Below the pieces are notes generated by a model. It was not told the origin of the DNA and ran no database searches. It was given only the letters and a program-made list of their open reading frames with translations. DNA of 64,000 nt, taken from NCBI RefSeq assembly GCF_030814995.1, contig NZ_JAUSVX010000003.1, positions 124,001 through 188,000 on the forward strand, written 5' to 3'. Source of the DNA: Labrys wisconsinensis. GTDB taxonomy: Bacteria > Pseudomonadota > Alphaproteobacteria > Rhizobiales > Labraceae. Below are positions 1 to 9,776 of this stretch, piece after piece. Positions within the stretch are counted from its first letter, which is position 1; each line of letters starts with the position of its first letter. The position numbers and the translations under genes were made by a program.

Positions 1-84
1 CTCGCGCAGGAAATCGGGGCGAACGTCGCCGCTGAGCGTCGCGCAGGCGCGACTGCCGGGCGCCGGTGATAGATGGAGGGTCAC
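1..84 (-). CDS. 5' fragment of an unidentified minus-strand gene
   Basis: An open frame runs off the left edge of the window: 28 codons starting with GTG, without a stop. An AAGGA-type ribosome binding site sits about 7 bases before the GTG. The visible residues begin VTLHLSPAPGS and match no family I can name. It would be divergent from the PepSY gene at 244. The evidence is the start signal and lack of stops only, so this may be chance. Confidence 0.35.
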   Translation of the reverse strand, partial: MTLHLSPAPGSRACATLSGDVRPDFLRE

Positions 85-243
85 GCCTGTCGTCCTTCTG
101 CCGGCGGGCGGCAAGACTTGAATCGATCAGCACAAGTCTAGCGCGTGGGGCGTTTCTCTCCTCTGACAGGGCGCGCAAGCCAAATGTAAGCCTGGCTCCG
201 GTACAATGAGCGAGACGCCGCGGCCCACGGGAGCCAACGAGCC

Positions 244-573
244 ATGACGCATCGCCCAGCCCCGGCCAGCAGGCCGCAGCGCATCGCCCGATGGCTGCTC
301 GCCGCCGGTCTGACCGGCCTGCCGATCGCTCCGGCGTTCCCGGGCGTGACCGGTCGGCTCGACGCCGACGCCCTGATCACCTCGCGGCTCGGTCCGCGCT
401 CCTATCCGGAAATCGCCGCCGCGGTGATGCGCGACGGCCCTTGCCGGATCCTCCGGATCCGCCTTATCCGTCGCGGCGGCCGGCTGGTGTATCTCGTCAG
501 GGTGCTGAAGCCGGACGGCAAGCGGCGCGACATCGTGCTCGACAGCGTGACCCTGGCGGTTATCGAGAAGTAG
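244..573 (+). CDS. PepSY-like periplasmic protein
   Basis: Protein of 109 residues with an N-terminal hydrophobic segment (about residues 16-35) preceded by several arginines, consistent with a signal peptide or anchor. The C-terminal half (about residues 50-108) has the alternating beta pattern of a PepSY-type domain, ending in DIVLDSVTLAVIEK, like the typical last strand of such domains. It lies 5 bases before a response regulator and its kinase. In many proteobacteria a small PepSY protein begins such three-gene operons and is thought to modulate the sensor in the periplasm. That role is inferred from family and position. It starts at ATG; an overlapping longer frame in the same strand is a shadow. 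Confidence 0.75.
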   Translation: MTHRPAPASRPQRIARWLLAAGLTGLPIAPAFPGVTGRLDADALITSRLGPRSYPEIAAAVMRDGPCRILRIRLIRRGGRLVYLVRVLKPDGKRRDIVLDSVTLAVIEK

Positions 574-578
574 GACCC

Positions 579-1246
<668 letters not shown>

Positions 1247-1250
<4 letters not shown>

Positions 1251-2671
1251 GCTCGTTCTCGCTCAAGCGGCGGCTGCTGCTGGGATCGGTCGTGGCGATC
1301 GTCATGGCGACCATCCTGGCCGGGATCGGCATCGACGCCATCTCGGGCCTCGCCATCCGCGCCCTGGCGCTGTCGGAGATCGACGACGAGATGCGGCTGC
1401 TGCTCGCCAGCATCGAGATCACCCCGTCCAACGATCTGTCGATCGAGGACGGCCCCCAGGACCCGCGCTTCGGCCTGCCGAACGGCGGCTTCTACTGGCA
1501 GGTCGGACGAGGCGGCACGGTCGAGCTGCGCTCCCAGTCGCTCTGGGACCAGAAGCTGCCCTGGCTGCACGCGGCCCCGCGCGAGCTCGGCCGCGCGCAT
1601 GGCATTGCCGGCCCGAACGGCGCCGATCTCCTCGCCGTGGAGCGCTCGATCGTCATCTCGACAGCGGCGGGCGACCAGTCCGTCACCGCGCTGATCGCGC
1701 TCGACAACAGCGAGCTGGCTCCGGCACGCTGGCGCTTCTTCTATGCCATGGCTCCCTCGCTCGCGGTGCTGATGCTGGCCCTGATCGGCGCGGTGGTCGC
1801 GGTGCTGCGCTACGGCCTGAGGCCGCTCGACGAGCTGCGCGTGGCGCTGGCCGCGGTGCGCGAGCGGGCAGTGCGGCTGATCGGCGGCCAGTTCCCCAGC
1901 GAGATCCAGCCGCTGGTCGATGATCTGAACGAGCTGATCGCCTCCCGGGAAACCCAGCTCATGCAGGCGCGCGCCCGGGCCGGAGACCTGGCGCACGGGC
2001 TGAAGACGCCGCTCGCGGTGCTGGAGGCGACCGCCCGCAACCTCGCCGAGAGCGGCCAGCCCGTCGCGGCGGCCGCGATCCGCGAGGAGGTGCGGCGGGT
2101 CGACGTGCAGGTCAGGCGCACGCTGGCGCAGGCTCGCGCCAGCCTGGCGGCGGCGCAGATGTCGGCCTCGGTCGAGGCCGTGCCGGTGCTGACCAGGATC
2201 GTGGCCGCCATGCAGCGCCTCGCCCGGGACAAGCCGGTCGCGTTTGCGCTGGAAGCGCCGCAGGAGCTGCGGATCGGCATGGACGAGAGCGACTTCACCA
2301 ATGTCGTCGGCAATCTCCTGGACAATGCCCGCAAATGGGCGGCCACGCAGGCCGTGGTCCGGCTGGCCCTCGTGCCGGCGTCCCGCGAGATCGTGCTCTC
2401 GATCGAGGACGACGGCCCCGGTCTGCCGGAGGACGTCGAGCATACCTTCATCGAGCGCGGCAAGCGCCTGGACGAGACCGTGACGGGCACCGGCTTCGGC
2501 CTCGCCATCGCCAAGGACATCGTGGAAGCCTATGGCGGCGAGCTGGGGCTCGCAGCCGCCGATCTCGGCGGCCTGAAGGTCTCGGTCCGCCTGCCGGGGC
2601 GGCTCGCCATCCCTGCCGCGTCGCCGGCGGCACCGGCTCCCGTCAGCGCGGCTGCCCCCCAGGCACGCTGA
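1247..2671 (+). CDS. Membrane sensor histidine kinase
   Basis: 474-residue kinase partnered with the preceding regulator. TM1 lies at about residues 9-35 and TM2 at 164-188, enclosing a periplasmic sensor of about 130 residues. The dimerisation helix contains H250 in GDLAHGLKTPLAVLE. The ATPase domain has the N box (NLLDNARKWA, N356/N360), the G1 box DDGPGLP and the G2 box TGFGLAIAKDI. The architecture and the sensor length resemble PhoQ-like kinases, but the ligand is unknown. The start is a GTG overlapping the regulator stop. The last 29 bases overlap, on the opposite strand, the end of the PfkB kinase gene. Confidence 0.93.
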
Positions 2672-3542
2672 CCGCCTGCGCGCCCGCCGCGACGCCCCGG
2701 GCAAGGCAGGCCTCGATCTGCGCTCCCGCCAGATGGGCCGCCAGGAATGCGGCGAGGAAGGCATCGCCCGCTCCGGTGGTGTCGACCGCCGCGACAGCCG
2801 GGCCCGCGACGGACCAGCGCGCCGTGCCGCGCGCCGCCGCCGCGCCGCGCCCGCCGCGCTTCAGCACCACGAGATCGAACAGGGCGGCGAGGTGGCGCAA
2901 CTGCCCCTCCTCGTCCGCGAGGCCGGTGAGGGCTTCGGCCTCGTCGACGTTCGGGAACAGCATGGCGGCCCCCCGGATCCAGGCGAGGACGTTGGCCGGC
3001 CCGAGGTCGCGGAGGAAGCCGGCCGAGGCCGGATCGATGGTCACCGGCACGCCGCGACGCCGCGCGGCGCCGAGGAAGTCGAGCACGGCGGCCCGTGGAC
3101 CGGGCGAGACCAGCGAATAGGCCGAGACGTGCAGCAGCGCCGCGCCGTCGAGCAGCGCATCCGGCAGGTCGGCGCGGCACAGCGCCTCGTTGGCGCCGCG
3201 GTCGGTGAGGAAGCTGCGCTCGCCGTCCGGCGCGAGCAGGGCGACGAGGCGCCCCGAGCCCAGCCGTTCGTCGACAGCCAGCGCGGGGGTGACGCCATGG
3301 CGGCGCAAGGCGGCAGCATGGGCCTCGGCGTCCTCGCGCCCGACCCGGGCCGCCAGCATCACCGGCAGGCCGAAGCGCGCGAGCCAGGCCGCCTGGTTGG
3401 CGCCCGAGCCGCCCGGCAGCATGGCGATGGCGGCGCGCCGGTCGGAGCCGTGCACGATCGGCCCCTCCGGTCGGACGATGATGTCGGTCATGACGTCGCC
3501 GACCACGACGACATGGCCGGCCCGCGGCTCGGAAAGGGACAT
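2643..3542 (-). CDS. PfkB/ribokinase-family carbohydrate kinase
   Basis: 299-residue soluble kinase expected to phosphorylate a sugar, nucleoside or sugar acid with ATP. The N-terminal glycine-rich substrate motif PGGSGANQAAWLARFG is at residues 43-58. The C-terminal PfkB signature DTTGAGDAFLAAFLA has catalytic D260 in GAGD. The length is normal for ribokinase-like enzymes. It stands alone, without a transporter or isomerase, so the substrate cannot be assigned. Its 3' end overlaps the histidine kinase gene tail to tail. Confidence 0.9.
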   Translation of the reverse strand: MSLSEPRAGHVVVVGDVMTDIIVRPEGPIVHGSDRRAAIAMLPGGSGANQAAWLARFGLPVMLAARVGREDAEAHAAALRRHGVTPALAVDERLGSGRLVALLAPDGERSFLTDRGANEALCRADLPDALLDGAALLHVSAYSLVSPGPRAAVLDFLGAARRRGVPVTIDPASAGFLRDLGPANVLAWIRGAAMLFPNVDEAEALTGLADEEGQLRHLAALFDLVVLKRGGRGAAAARGTARWSVAGPAVAAVDTTGAGDAFLAAFLAAHLAGAQIEACLARGVAAGAQAVSVPGGQPR

Positions 3543-3701
3543 GGCTGCTCCTGCTGGGCCGCCTGTCTACACCGGACGCCGGCGCGGCGCAGCGGCCGTC
3601 GCGGCATCCGTGCAGGTTTGCCATGCCGCCCTTGCCGGTTGACATCCCCCGCCCGGCGCGGCCATCAAGCGCGATACGGAGCGAATCGGGGCTGCGACGG
3701 G

Positions 3702-4679
3702 ATGGGCTTCTCCGCCGGCGACATACTCGGCGCCCCGCTCTGGTTCTGGGCGGTGTTCGCAGCCGTCATCCTCGCCATCCTGGCTTTCGACCTGGGCTAT
3801 CTCAGCCGCCGCGTGCGGGTGCTGTCGCTCGGCCAGTCGCTGGTGCTGACCACCAGCTACGCGCTGCTGGCGGTGGTGTTCGGCGCCGGGGTCTGGGCCT
3901 GGTTCGGAGCGGAGAAGGGCTCGCTGTTCTTCACCGCCTACGTGCTGGAGCAGTCGCTCTCCATCGACAACGTCTTCGTGATGTCGGTGATCTTCGGGTT
4001 CTTCGCCGTGCCGCGCGAGCACCAGCACCGGGTGCTGTTCTGGGGCATCGTCGTGGCGATGGCGCTGCGGGCGATCTTCGTCGGGCTCGGTGCGGCCATG
4101 GTGGCACAGTTCGACTGGCTGCTCTACCTCTTCGGGGTCTTCCTGATCGTGACCGGCGTGCGGATGCTCTTCAACGCCGATGCCGAGCCGGACCTGTCGC
4201 GCAACGCCGCCGTGCAATGGCTGACGCACCGGCTCAGGGTGACGGCCAAGATCGAGGGCGAGCACTTCTTCGTCCGGCGCACGGCGCGCGACACCGGCCT
4301 GCCCGCCCTGCACGCCACGCCGCTCTTCCTCGCCTTCATGGTGATCAACGTCGCCGACATCGTCTTCGCCGTCGACAGCGTGCCGGCGGTGCTGTCGATG
4401 ACCCTTGACCCCTTCATCGTCTACACCTCGAACATCTTCGCCATCCTGGGGCTGAGGGCGCTCTATTTCGTCATCGACGCGCTGATCGCCCGATTCCGTT
4501 ATCTCAAGGCGGCGCTGTCCTTCCTCCTGATCTTCATCGGCGTGGTCATCTTCTACGAACGGCTGATCGGCGAGTTCGACAACGTCCTGACCATGATCAT
4601 CACCTTTGCCGCGATCCTGGTGGCGATCCTCGCCTCTGTGCTCAACCCCGCCGGCGGGCGGCCGGCCCGGAAGGGATAG
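3702..4679 (+). CDS. TerC-family integral membrane protein
   Basis: 325-residue protein with about nine hydrophobic helices. It carries the TerC hallmarks: an acidic residue inside the membrane in SLSIDNVFVMSVIF (about residues 85-100), and again in NVADIVFAVDSVPAV (about 215-230). TerC proteins are linked to tellurium resistance and to metallation of exported manganese enzymes. The ATG at 3702 is chosen because the conserved N-terminal helix starts just after it; the open frame extends far upstream but opposite the PfkB gene. I looked for a yybP-ykoY manganese riboswitch in the 160 bases before the start and saw none. Confidence 0.92.
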   Translation: MGFSAGDILGAPLWFWAVFAAVILAILAFDLGYLSRRVRVLSLGQSLVLTTSYALLAVVFGAGVWAWFGAEKGSLFFTAYVLEQSLSIDNVFVMSVIFGFFAVPREHQHRVLFWGIVVAMALRAIFVGLGAAMVAQFDWLLYLFGVFLIVTGVRMLFNADAEPDLSRNAAVQWLTHRLRVTAKIEGEHFFVRRTARDTGLPALHATPLFLAFMVINVADIVFAVDSVPAVLSMTLDPFIVYTSNIFAILGLRALYFVIDALIARFRYLKAALSFLLIFIGVVIFYERLIGEFDNVLTMIITFAAILVAILASVLNPAGGRPARKG

Positions 4680-4905
4680 CCGGCGCGAGTCGCGCCGATC
4701 CCGGCCGCGCCAAGCAATCGCCAATCGAGACTGCGCCAGATCGACGCGGCTCGCCGGACCTGATGCGGTTCGGCACACAATTTTGCGTGAGCCAGGCGGA
4801 AGACGAGCGTCGAAGTTGTGGCCAACCCTGTTCTTGCACGCCCTCATGCTTGTGGAGGGGTGGCGAGCGGCTTAGATTTTCTTCGCATGGTCCACGGGAG
4901 ATACC

Positions 4906-5730
4906 GTGATCGACATGCACAAGCTCGGAATGATGGCCGCGGCTTGCGGCTTTGTCTCGATCGGCCTTCTGGCTGCGCCGGCCCGCCCGGCCGAGACGGA
5001 GGTGGACGTTGAACTGATCCTGGCCGTGGACGTATCGCGATCCATGGATGCGGCGGAGCTTCAGATCCAGCGCGAGGGCTACATCGCCGCCTTTCGCCAT
5101 CCCGAAGTCATCGCGGCGATCCGCTCCGGCTATACCGGCCGGATCGCCGCCACCTATTTCGAATGGGCCGGTCCCGGCAGCCAGGAGATCGTCGTCCCCT
5201 GGATGCTGATCGACGAGGCGGCCAGCGCCGATGCGTTCGCCGGCCGGATCCGGCCCGGCACGGGGATCGGGCGTTACGGCACCTCGCTGTCCTCGAGCCT
5301 GACCTTCGCCGCGGGGCTGTTCCGCGACAACGGCTTCGCCGGCGGACGCCGGGTGATCGACGTCTCGGGGGACGGCGCCAACAACACCGGGCCGCCGCTC
5401 GGCCCGGCGCGGGACCGGGCGGTGGCGCAGGGCGTCACCATCAACGGCCTGCCGATCATGATCCATGCCGACGACGCCAACGATCCCTTCGGCATCACCA
5501 ATCTCGGCGACTACTACCGCGATTGCGTGATCGGCGGCGCGGGCGCCTTCACGCTGCCGGTCTACGAGGTCGGCGAGTTCGAGGTGGCGATCCGGCGCAA
5601 GATCATCCAGGAAATCTCGCTCGGTCGGCCGCGCGCCGTCTTCGTCGCCGACGTGCCCTCCCCGTCGCGGCGCGGCTCCTGCGGTCCGGGCGAGCCCTGG
5701 CGCCTGCCCGATCCGCCGCGGCCGCGATAG
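4906..5730 (+). CDS. Secreted DUF1194 von Willebrand factor A-like protein
   Basis: 274-residue protein with a signal peptide (about residues 1-29, ending PARPAE) and a VWA-like domain. The metal-ion site is visible as DVSRSMD near residue 42. The central segments RVIDVSGDGANNTGPP and INGLPIM are typical of the DUF1194 family found in Hyphomicrobiales. A role in binding an extracytoplasmic partner is inferred from the fold; no specific function is known to me. The start is GTG, with GGGAG placed 6-10 bases upstream. The C-terminus is proline and arginine rich (about 20 residues). Confidence 0.85.
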   Translation: MIDMHKLGMMAAACGFVSIGLLAAPARPAETEVDVELILAVDVSRSMDAAELQIQREGYIAAFRHPEVIAAIRSGYTGRIAATYFEWAGPGSQEIVVPWMLIDEAASADAFAGRIRPGTGIGRYGTSLSSSLTFAAGLFRDNGFAGGRRVIDVSGDGANNTGPPLGPARDRAVAQGVTINGLPIMIHADDANDPFGITNLGDYYRDCVIGGAGAFTLPVYEVGEFEVAIRRKIIQEISLGRPRAVFVADVPSPSRRGSCGPGEPWRLPDPPRPR

Positions 5731-6010
5731 AGGCCAAGCCACGCCCCTCGGATCGAACGATGGTTACGATCCGCGGGATGCGGCGAAAGCACGAGCAGCG
5801 GCGGCGCCACTTGCGCCGGCGGAGCAAACCCTGTATGGGACCGCCTTCGCTTCGGCCGGAGGCTGAACGGACGGCCGTGCTCGCACGGCAGGGACTTCGG
5901 GTCCCGGCGTCCCGTGTCTCCGCTCTCTGGGACAATCCTCCAAGGCCTGCAGGGGCCCGCGAGGGGCTTCGCGCCGGGCGATCGATGCAATGTTGAAGGA
6001 CAGGCCTTCT

Positions 6011-6493
6011 ATGCCGAATTACGAGCATGTTTTCATGGCTCGCCAGGACGTCACCTCGCAGCAGGTCGAGGCGCTGACCGCCCAGTACAAGGGCGTCATC
6101 GAGGCGAATGGCGGCTCGATCACCAAGAGCGAATATTGGGGCGTCAAGTCGCTCCAGTACCGCATCAAGAAGAACCGCAAGGCGCATTTCTCGCTGTTCA
6201 ACATCGTGGCGCCGCCGGCGGCGATCGCCGAGATGGAGCGGCAGATGTCGATCTCCGAGGACGTGATCCGTTTCGTCACCTTCAAGGTGGACGAGCTGGA
6301 GGAGGGTCCCTCCGCCATGCTGCGCAAGAGCGACCGCGACGAGCGTCGCGACGATGACCGCGGCTTCGGCTTCGGCGGCGGGCGCGGCGGCTTCGGCGGT
6401 GGCGGACGCGGCGGCTTCGGGGGCGACCGCGAGCGCCCGCCGCGCCGCGACCGCTTCGAGGGCGACGCTGCGCAACCGGGCGCGGGAGAGTAA
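6011..6493 (+). CDS. rpsF: 30S ribosomal protein bS6
   Basis: 160-residue bS6, which pairs with bS18 on the 30S platform. The S6 fold spans about residues 1-98, starting [13 protein letters not shown]. The tail (about 100-160) is charged and then glycine/arginine rich (GGGRGGFGG repeats), longer than the roughly 135 residues of enterobacterial S6. The ATG at 6011 is chosen over an in-frame ATG at 5990 because AAGGA lies between the two and the family begins at MPNYEH. It heads the operon with rpsR, a DUF2232 gene and rplI. The 280-base leader (5731-6010) has several GC-rich hairpins, a possible S6:S18 autoregulatory leader, not proven. Confidence 0.97.
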   Translation: MPNYEHVFMARQDVTSQQVEALTAQYKGVIEANGGSITKSEYWGVKSLQYRIKKNRKAHFSLFNIVAPPAAIAEMERQMSISEDVIRFVTFKVDELEEGPSAMLRKSDRDERRDDDRGFGFGGGRGGFGGGGRGGFGGDRERPPRRDRFEGDAAQPGAGE

Positions 6494-6496
6494 ACC

Positions 6497-6736
6497 ATGG
6501 CCATGTCACCCGGACGCCGTCCGTTCTTCCGTCGCCGCAAGTCCTGCCCGTTCTCGGGCCCGAACGCGCCGAAGATCGACTACAAGGACGTCAAGCTGCT
6601 GCAGCGCTACATCTCCGAGCGCGGCAAGATCGTCCCCTCCCGCATCACGGCCGTCTCGGCCAAGAAGCAGCGCGAGCTGGCGCAGGCGATCAAGCGCGCC
6701 CGCTTCCTCGGCCTGCTGCCCTACGTGATCGGCTGA
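6497..6736 (+). CDS. rpsR: 30S ribosomal protein bS18
   Basis: 79-residue bS18, the 30S partner of bS6. It shows the family core [10 protein letters not shown] followed by [19 protein letters not shown], and a C-terminal basic helix ending [12 protein letters not shown]. It begins 3 bases after rpsF; the GGGAGAG in the end of rpsF serves as ribosome binding site. Only one of the cysteines sometimes seen in zinc-binding S18 proteins is present (in KSCPF). Confidence 0.98.
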   Translation: MAMSPGRRPFFRRRKSCPFSGPNAPKIDYKDVKLLQRYISERGKIVPSRITAVSAKKQRELAQAIKRARFLGLLPYVIG

Positions 6737-6743
6737 GCCGGCG

Positions 6744-6765
6744 CGCCGGCCCCTCGGGGCCGGCG
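6744..6765 (+). terminator. GC-rich hairpin after rpsR (possible attenuator or terminator)
   Basis: A perfect 10-base inverted repeat, CGCCGGCCCC / GGGGCCGGCG, begins 7 bases after the rpsR stop codon. It lacks a strong T tract (only TT follows), so it may be a partial terminator, an RNA processing site or an mRNA-stabilising stem within the operon rather than a true end. The DUF2232 and rplI genes continue in the same direction 170 bases later. Confidence 0.4.
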
Positions 6766-6937
6766 TTCCGCCCGCGACGCGAGCGACCTCGGGTCGAGCC
6801 CGCCGCGGTTTCCACGACCGGCTCCGGATTTCCCGGCCGGTACCAAGTGAGTCAGCCGGACCAGGGCCGGCCATGGTTGGGGCAGGTCATCGCACGCGAT
6901 GCCCACCTCTAACCGCGCAAGCGGGACAGCTCGACGG

Positions 6938-7927
6938 ATGACGCGAAACCTTCTCATCGGACTGGTCGCAGGCCTCGCCTCGGCGCTTCTGTTCGCGTCG
7001 CTGCTGTCGGGCTCGCCGCTGTCGCTGCTGCTCTGCCTGGCGGCGCCCCTGCCGATCATGATCGCCGGACTCGGCTGGCGCCATCGCGCCGGGCTGGTGG
7101 CGGCCGTGGTCGCCTCCGTGCTCCTCGGCGTCGGCCTGTCGGACGGCGGCTTCGATGTCCGCCTCGCCGTGGCCTTCCTCGCCTCCACCGCCCTGCCCGC
7201 CTGGCTCCTGTCCTATCTGGCGCTGCTCGGGCGCTCCGAGGCCGGCGGCGCCGTGGTCGAGTGGTTTCCGATCGGCACGCTGGTCGCGGTGACGGCGCTG
7301 CTCAGCGCCGCCATCACCATGCTGATCGCGCTGTCCTTCGGCCTCACCTTCGAGACCTACAGCGCGGCGCTGGGCGAGCGGATCGAGGCGGTGCTGCGCG
7401 TCTTCACCGACACGCCGGACGGGCAGCCGATCGCGGTGCCGAACGCCGCCGCCTTCGTCGCCTTCGCCAAGGCCGTGGCGCTGCCGATCTCGACCGCGGT
7501 CTGGGTGTTCACCACCCTGTTCAATCTCTGGCTGGCGGCCCGCGTGGTCAAGGCCTCCAGCCGCCTCGCCCGGCCCTGGCCGGACGTCCCCTCCTCCCTG
7601 CGCCTGCCGCGGCGGACGATCCATGGCCTCGGCCTCGCCGTGCTGGTGGCGGCCTTCGCACCCGGCATGGTGGGGCTCGCCGGCGAGTTCGTCACCGCCG
7701 GCCTGGCGGCGGCCTTCGCCATCGCCGGCTACGCCGTGCTGCATGCCGTCACCCGCGGCATGACGGCGAGGCCGCTCGTCCTCGGCGCCTGCTATGCGAT
7801 CACGCTGGTGCTGAGCTGGATCGCCATCATGGCCGCGGTCGTCGCCGGCCTTGCCGACCACTTCCTCGACTTTCGCGGCCGCGTGGCGGCGCGCCGCAAA
7901 TCCAACCCCGCCAACGACAAGTCCTGA
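6938..7927 (+). CDS. DUF2232 multipass membrane protein
   Basis: 329-residue protein with about eight hydrophobic helices and a basic C-terminus (RGRVAARRKSNPANDKS). Proteins of this DUF2232/YybS-like type are found between rpsR and rplI in many alphaproteobacteria, which matches the position here; the molecular role is unknown. I chose the ATG at 6938 because the first membrane helix follows directly (MTRNLLIGLVAG). An in-frame ATG at 6899 would add 13 polar residues. Translation of rplI begins 18 bases after its stop. Confidence 0.85.
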   Translation: MTRNLLIGLVAGLASALLFASLLSGSPLSLLLCLAAPLPIMIAGLGWRHRAGLVAAVVASVLLGVGLSDGGFDVRLAVAFLASTALPAWLLSYLALLGRSEAGGAVVEWFPIGTLVAVTALLSAAITMLIALSFGLTFETYSAALGERIEAVLRVFTDTPDGQPIAVPNAAAFVAFAKAVALPISTAVWVFTTLFNLWLAARVVKASSRLARPWPDVPSSLRLPRRTIHGLGLAVLVAAFAPGMVGLAGEFVTAGLAAAFAIAGYAVLHAVTRGMTARPLVLGACYAITLVLSWIAIMAAVVAGLADHFLDFRGRVAARRKSNPANDKS

Positions 7928-7945
7928 TAAGAAGGAGATCCCGCA

Positions 7946-8524
7946 ATGGAAGTCATCCTGCTCGAGCGCGTGCCGAAGCTCGGCCAGATGGGCCAGACGG
8001 TGAAGGTGAAGGACGGCTACGCCCGCAACTTCCTCCTGCCCCTCGGCAAGGCGCTGCGCGCCACCAAGGCCAACAAGGAGCGCTTCGAAAGCGAGCGTGG
8101 CCACCTCGAAGCCCGCAATCTCGAGCTGCGGTCCGAGGCCCAGGTCATCGCCGACAGGCTCGCGGACAAGAGCTTCGTCATCATCCGCCAGGCCGGCGAG
8201 ACCGGCCAGCTCTACGGCTCCGTCTCGGCGCGCGACCTCGCCGACGCCACGGAGGCCAACGGCTTCACCGTCGCGCGCTCCCAGTTCGTGCTCAACACGC
8301 CGATCAAGACGCTCGGCCTGCACCCCGTGGTGGTCCAGCTCCACCCCGAGGTCGAGGTGAAGATCTTCGCCAACGTCGCCCGCTCGCCCGACGAGGCCGA
8401 CCGCCAGGCGCGCGGCGAGAACGTCACCGCCCGCCGGGACGAGGACGAAGACACCTACGAGAACCCGGAGGACGTGGCGATTCCGGGCGTCGACGACGTC
8501 GAGGGCGAGCAGCCCGCCGCCTGA
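7946..8524 (+). CDS. rplI: 50S ribosomal protein bL9
   Basis: 192-residue bL9, which binds the base of the L1 stalk of 23S rRNA. The N-terminal domain ([22 protein letters not shown], then GYARNFLLP) and connecting helix are canonical. The C-terminal domain ends near residue 150 and is followed by an acidic extension of about 40 residues ([11 protein letters not shown]..), as in other Hyphomicrobiales and longer than the roughly 149 residues of E. coli L9. A strong AAGAAGGAGAT ribosome binding site precedes the ATG. It is the last gene of the rpsF operon. Confidence 0.98.
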   Translation: MEVILLERVPKLGQMGQTVKVKDGYARNFLLPLGKALRATKANKERFESERGHLEARNLELRSEAQVIADRLADKSFVIIRQAGETGQLYGSVSARDLADATEANGFTVARSQFVLNTPIKTLGLHPVVVQLHPEVEVKIFANVARSPDEADRQARGENVTARRDEDEDTYENPEDVAIPGVDDVEGEQPAA

Positions 8525-8736
8525 TATCGGCCACGAAGCCATGGGATCCCTCGCAGGGTCTGCAACGTTCTTCCTGGTCGTTGCGGATCCTGCGGCGGCT
8601 CCGCCGCCGCGTCCCGGAGAGGAGGCGGCGCGTTATCTATATTTGCCAATTTGCATAAAATATTACCGAAACATCGGCTACACCTAGTCGCCAGAGCGCG
8701 GACAGTAGCGGAACCCTCGAGACGTGGGGTGACACT

Positions 8737-9756
8737 GTGAAGTTCCAGACCATGGCATGGATGGGATTCGGCGGCGAGCAGCTCCTGACTCCCAACGAGA
8801 CCGTCGAACCGGCCAGGCCGCCGCGACCGACGATCGGCCTGGCGCTCGGCGGCGGCGCGGCGCGCGGCTTTGCCCATATCGGCGTCATCCGCGTGCTGCA
8901 ACGGGCCGGCTATGGCATCGACGTCGTCGCCGGCGCCTCGATCGGGGCCGTGGTCGGTGGCTGCTATCTCGCCGGCAAGCTCGATGAGCTGGAGAGCTGG
9001 GCCCGTTCGCTGACCAAGCGCCGGGTGCTCGGCCTGCTCGACCTCAGCCTGGGCGGCGGCGGGCTGATCGCCGGCTCGCGCCTGGCCCACCTGCTGGCCC
9101 ACGACCTCGGCGGCGTGCAGATCGAGGACCTGCCGGTCCCCTTCGCCGCCGTGGCGACTGAGATCGGCCCGGGCCACGAGATCTGGCTGACCCGCGGCAG
9201 CCTGGTCAAGGCGATCCGCGCCTCCTACGCCCTGCCCGGCATCTTCGAGCCGGTGAAGATCGGCGGGCGCTGGCTGATGGACGGCGCGCTGGTCAACCCG
9301 GTACCGGTCTCGACCGCCCGCGCGCTCGGCGCACGCATGGTCATCGCCGTCAACCTCAACGGCGAGCTCACCGGCCGCGGCGCCGTCGTGCCCTCGCACG
9401 GATCGAACGACGACGAGGAGCTGCCGCCGGTCGAGCAGCAGCTGCGCACCACCGCCATCGGTGCCGCCAGCGCCCTGATCAAGCGCCAGCTCGGCTTTGC
9501 GCCGAAGCGGGTGCTGCCCCGCGGCCCGCGCACGCCGGGCATCTCGACGGTGATCGTCGACGCCTTCAACATCACCCAGGACCGCATCTCGCGCTCGCGG
9601 CTCGCCGGCGACCCGCCCGACGCGATGGTCAACCCGCGGCTCGGCCGCGTCGGCCTGTTCGATTTCCATCGCGCCGAAGAGATCATCGAGCTCGGCGCGG
9701 AAGCCGCGCTCAAGGCCCTGGACACAATCCGCGATACCGCCGAAGCGCTCGCCTGA
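8737..9756 (+). CDS. Patatin-like phospholipase (RssA-type)
   Basis: 339-residue serine lipid hydrolase. The oxyanion loop GGGAARG is at residues 38-44, the nucleophile elbow GASIG at 66-70 (S68), and the catalytic Asp at 182 in the DGA motif (RWLMDGALVNP). It probably acts as a cytoplasmic or membrane-associated phospholipase A; the substrate is unknown. The start is GTG at 8737, with an in-frame ATG at 8752 possible. The 212 bases upstream include a markedly AT-rich stretch at about 8634-8680 that likely holds its promoter. Confidence 0.92.
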   Translation: MKFQTMAWMGFGGEQLLTPNETVEPARPPRPTIGLALGGGAARGFAHIGVIRVLQRAGYGIDVVAGASIGAVVGGCYLAGKLDELESWARSLTKRRVLGLLDLSLGGGGLIAGSRLAHLLAHDLGGVQIEDLPVPFAAVATEIGPGHEIWLTRGSLVKAIRASYALPGIFEPVKIGGRWLMDGALVNPVPVSTARALGARMVIAVNLNGELTGRGAVVPSHGSNDDEELPPVEQQLRTTAIGAASALIKRQLGFAPKRVLPRGPRTPGISTVIVDAFNITQDRISRSRLAGDPPDAMVNPRLGRVGLFDFHRAEEIIELGAEAALKALDTIRDTAEALA

Positions 9757-9776
9757 ACGGGGCGCCCCAGCCCGGC

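Noticed and set aside
3543-3701. Manganese riboswitch (yybP-ykoY) before the TerC gene
   Set aside because: I looked for the conserved core and its stems and could not find them in the 160-base leader.
4682-4696. Short hairpin GGCGC-GAGTC-GCGCC after the TerC gene as a terminator
   Set aside because: The stem is only 5-7 bases and has no T tract; it can arise by chance in such GC-rich DNA.
8590-8608. GCGGCGG-CT-CCGCCGC hairpin after rplI as a terminator
   Set aside because: The loop is too short and no T tract follows; it is a GC-rich repeat of little specificity.
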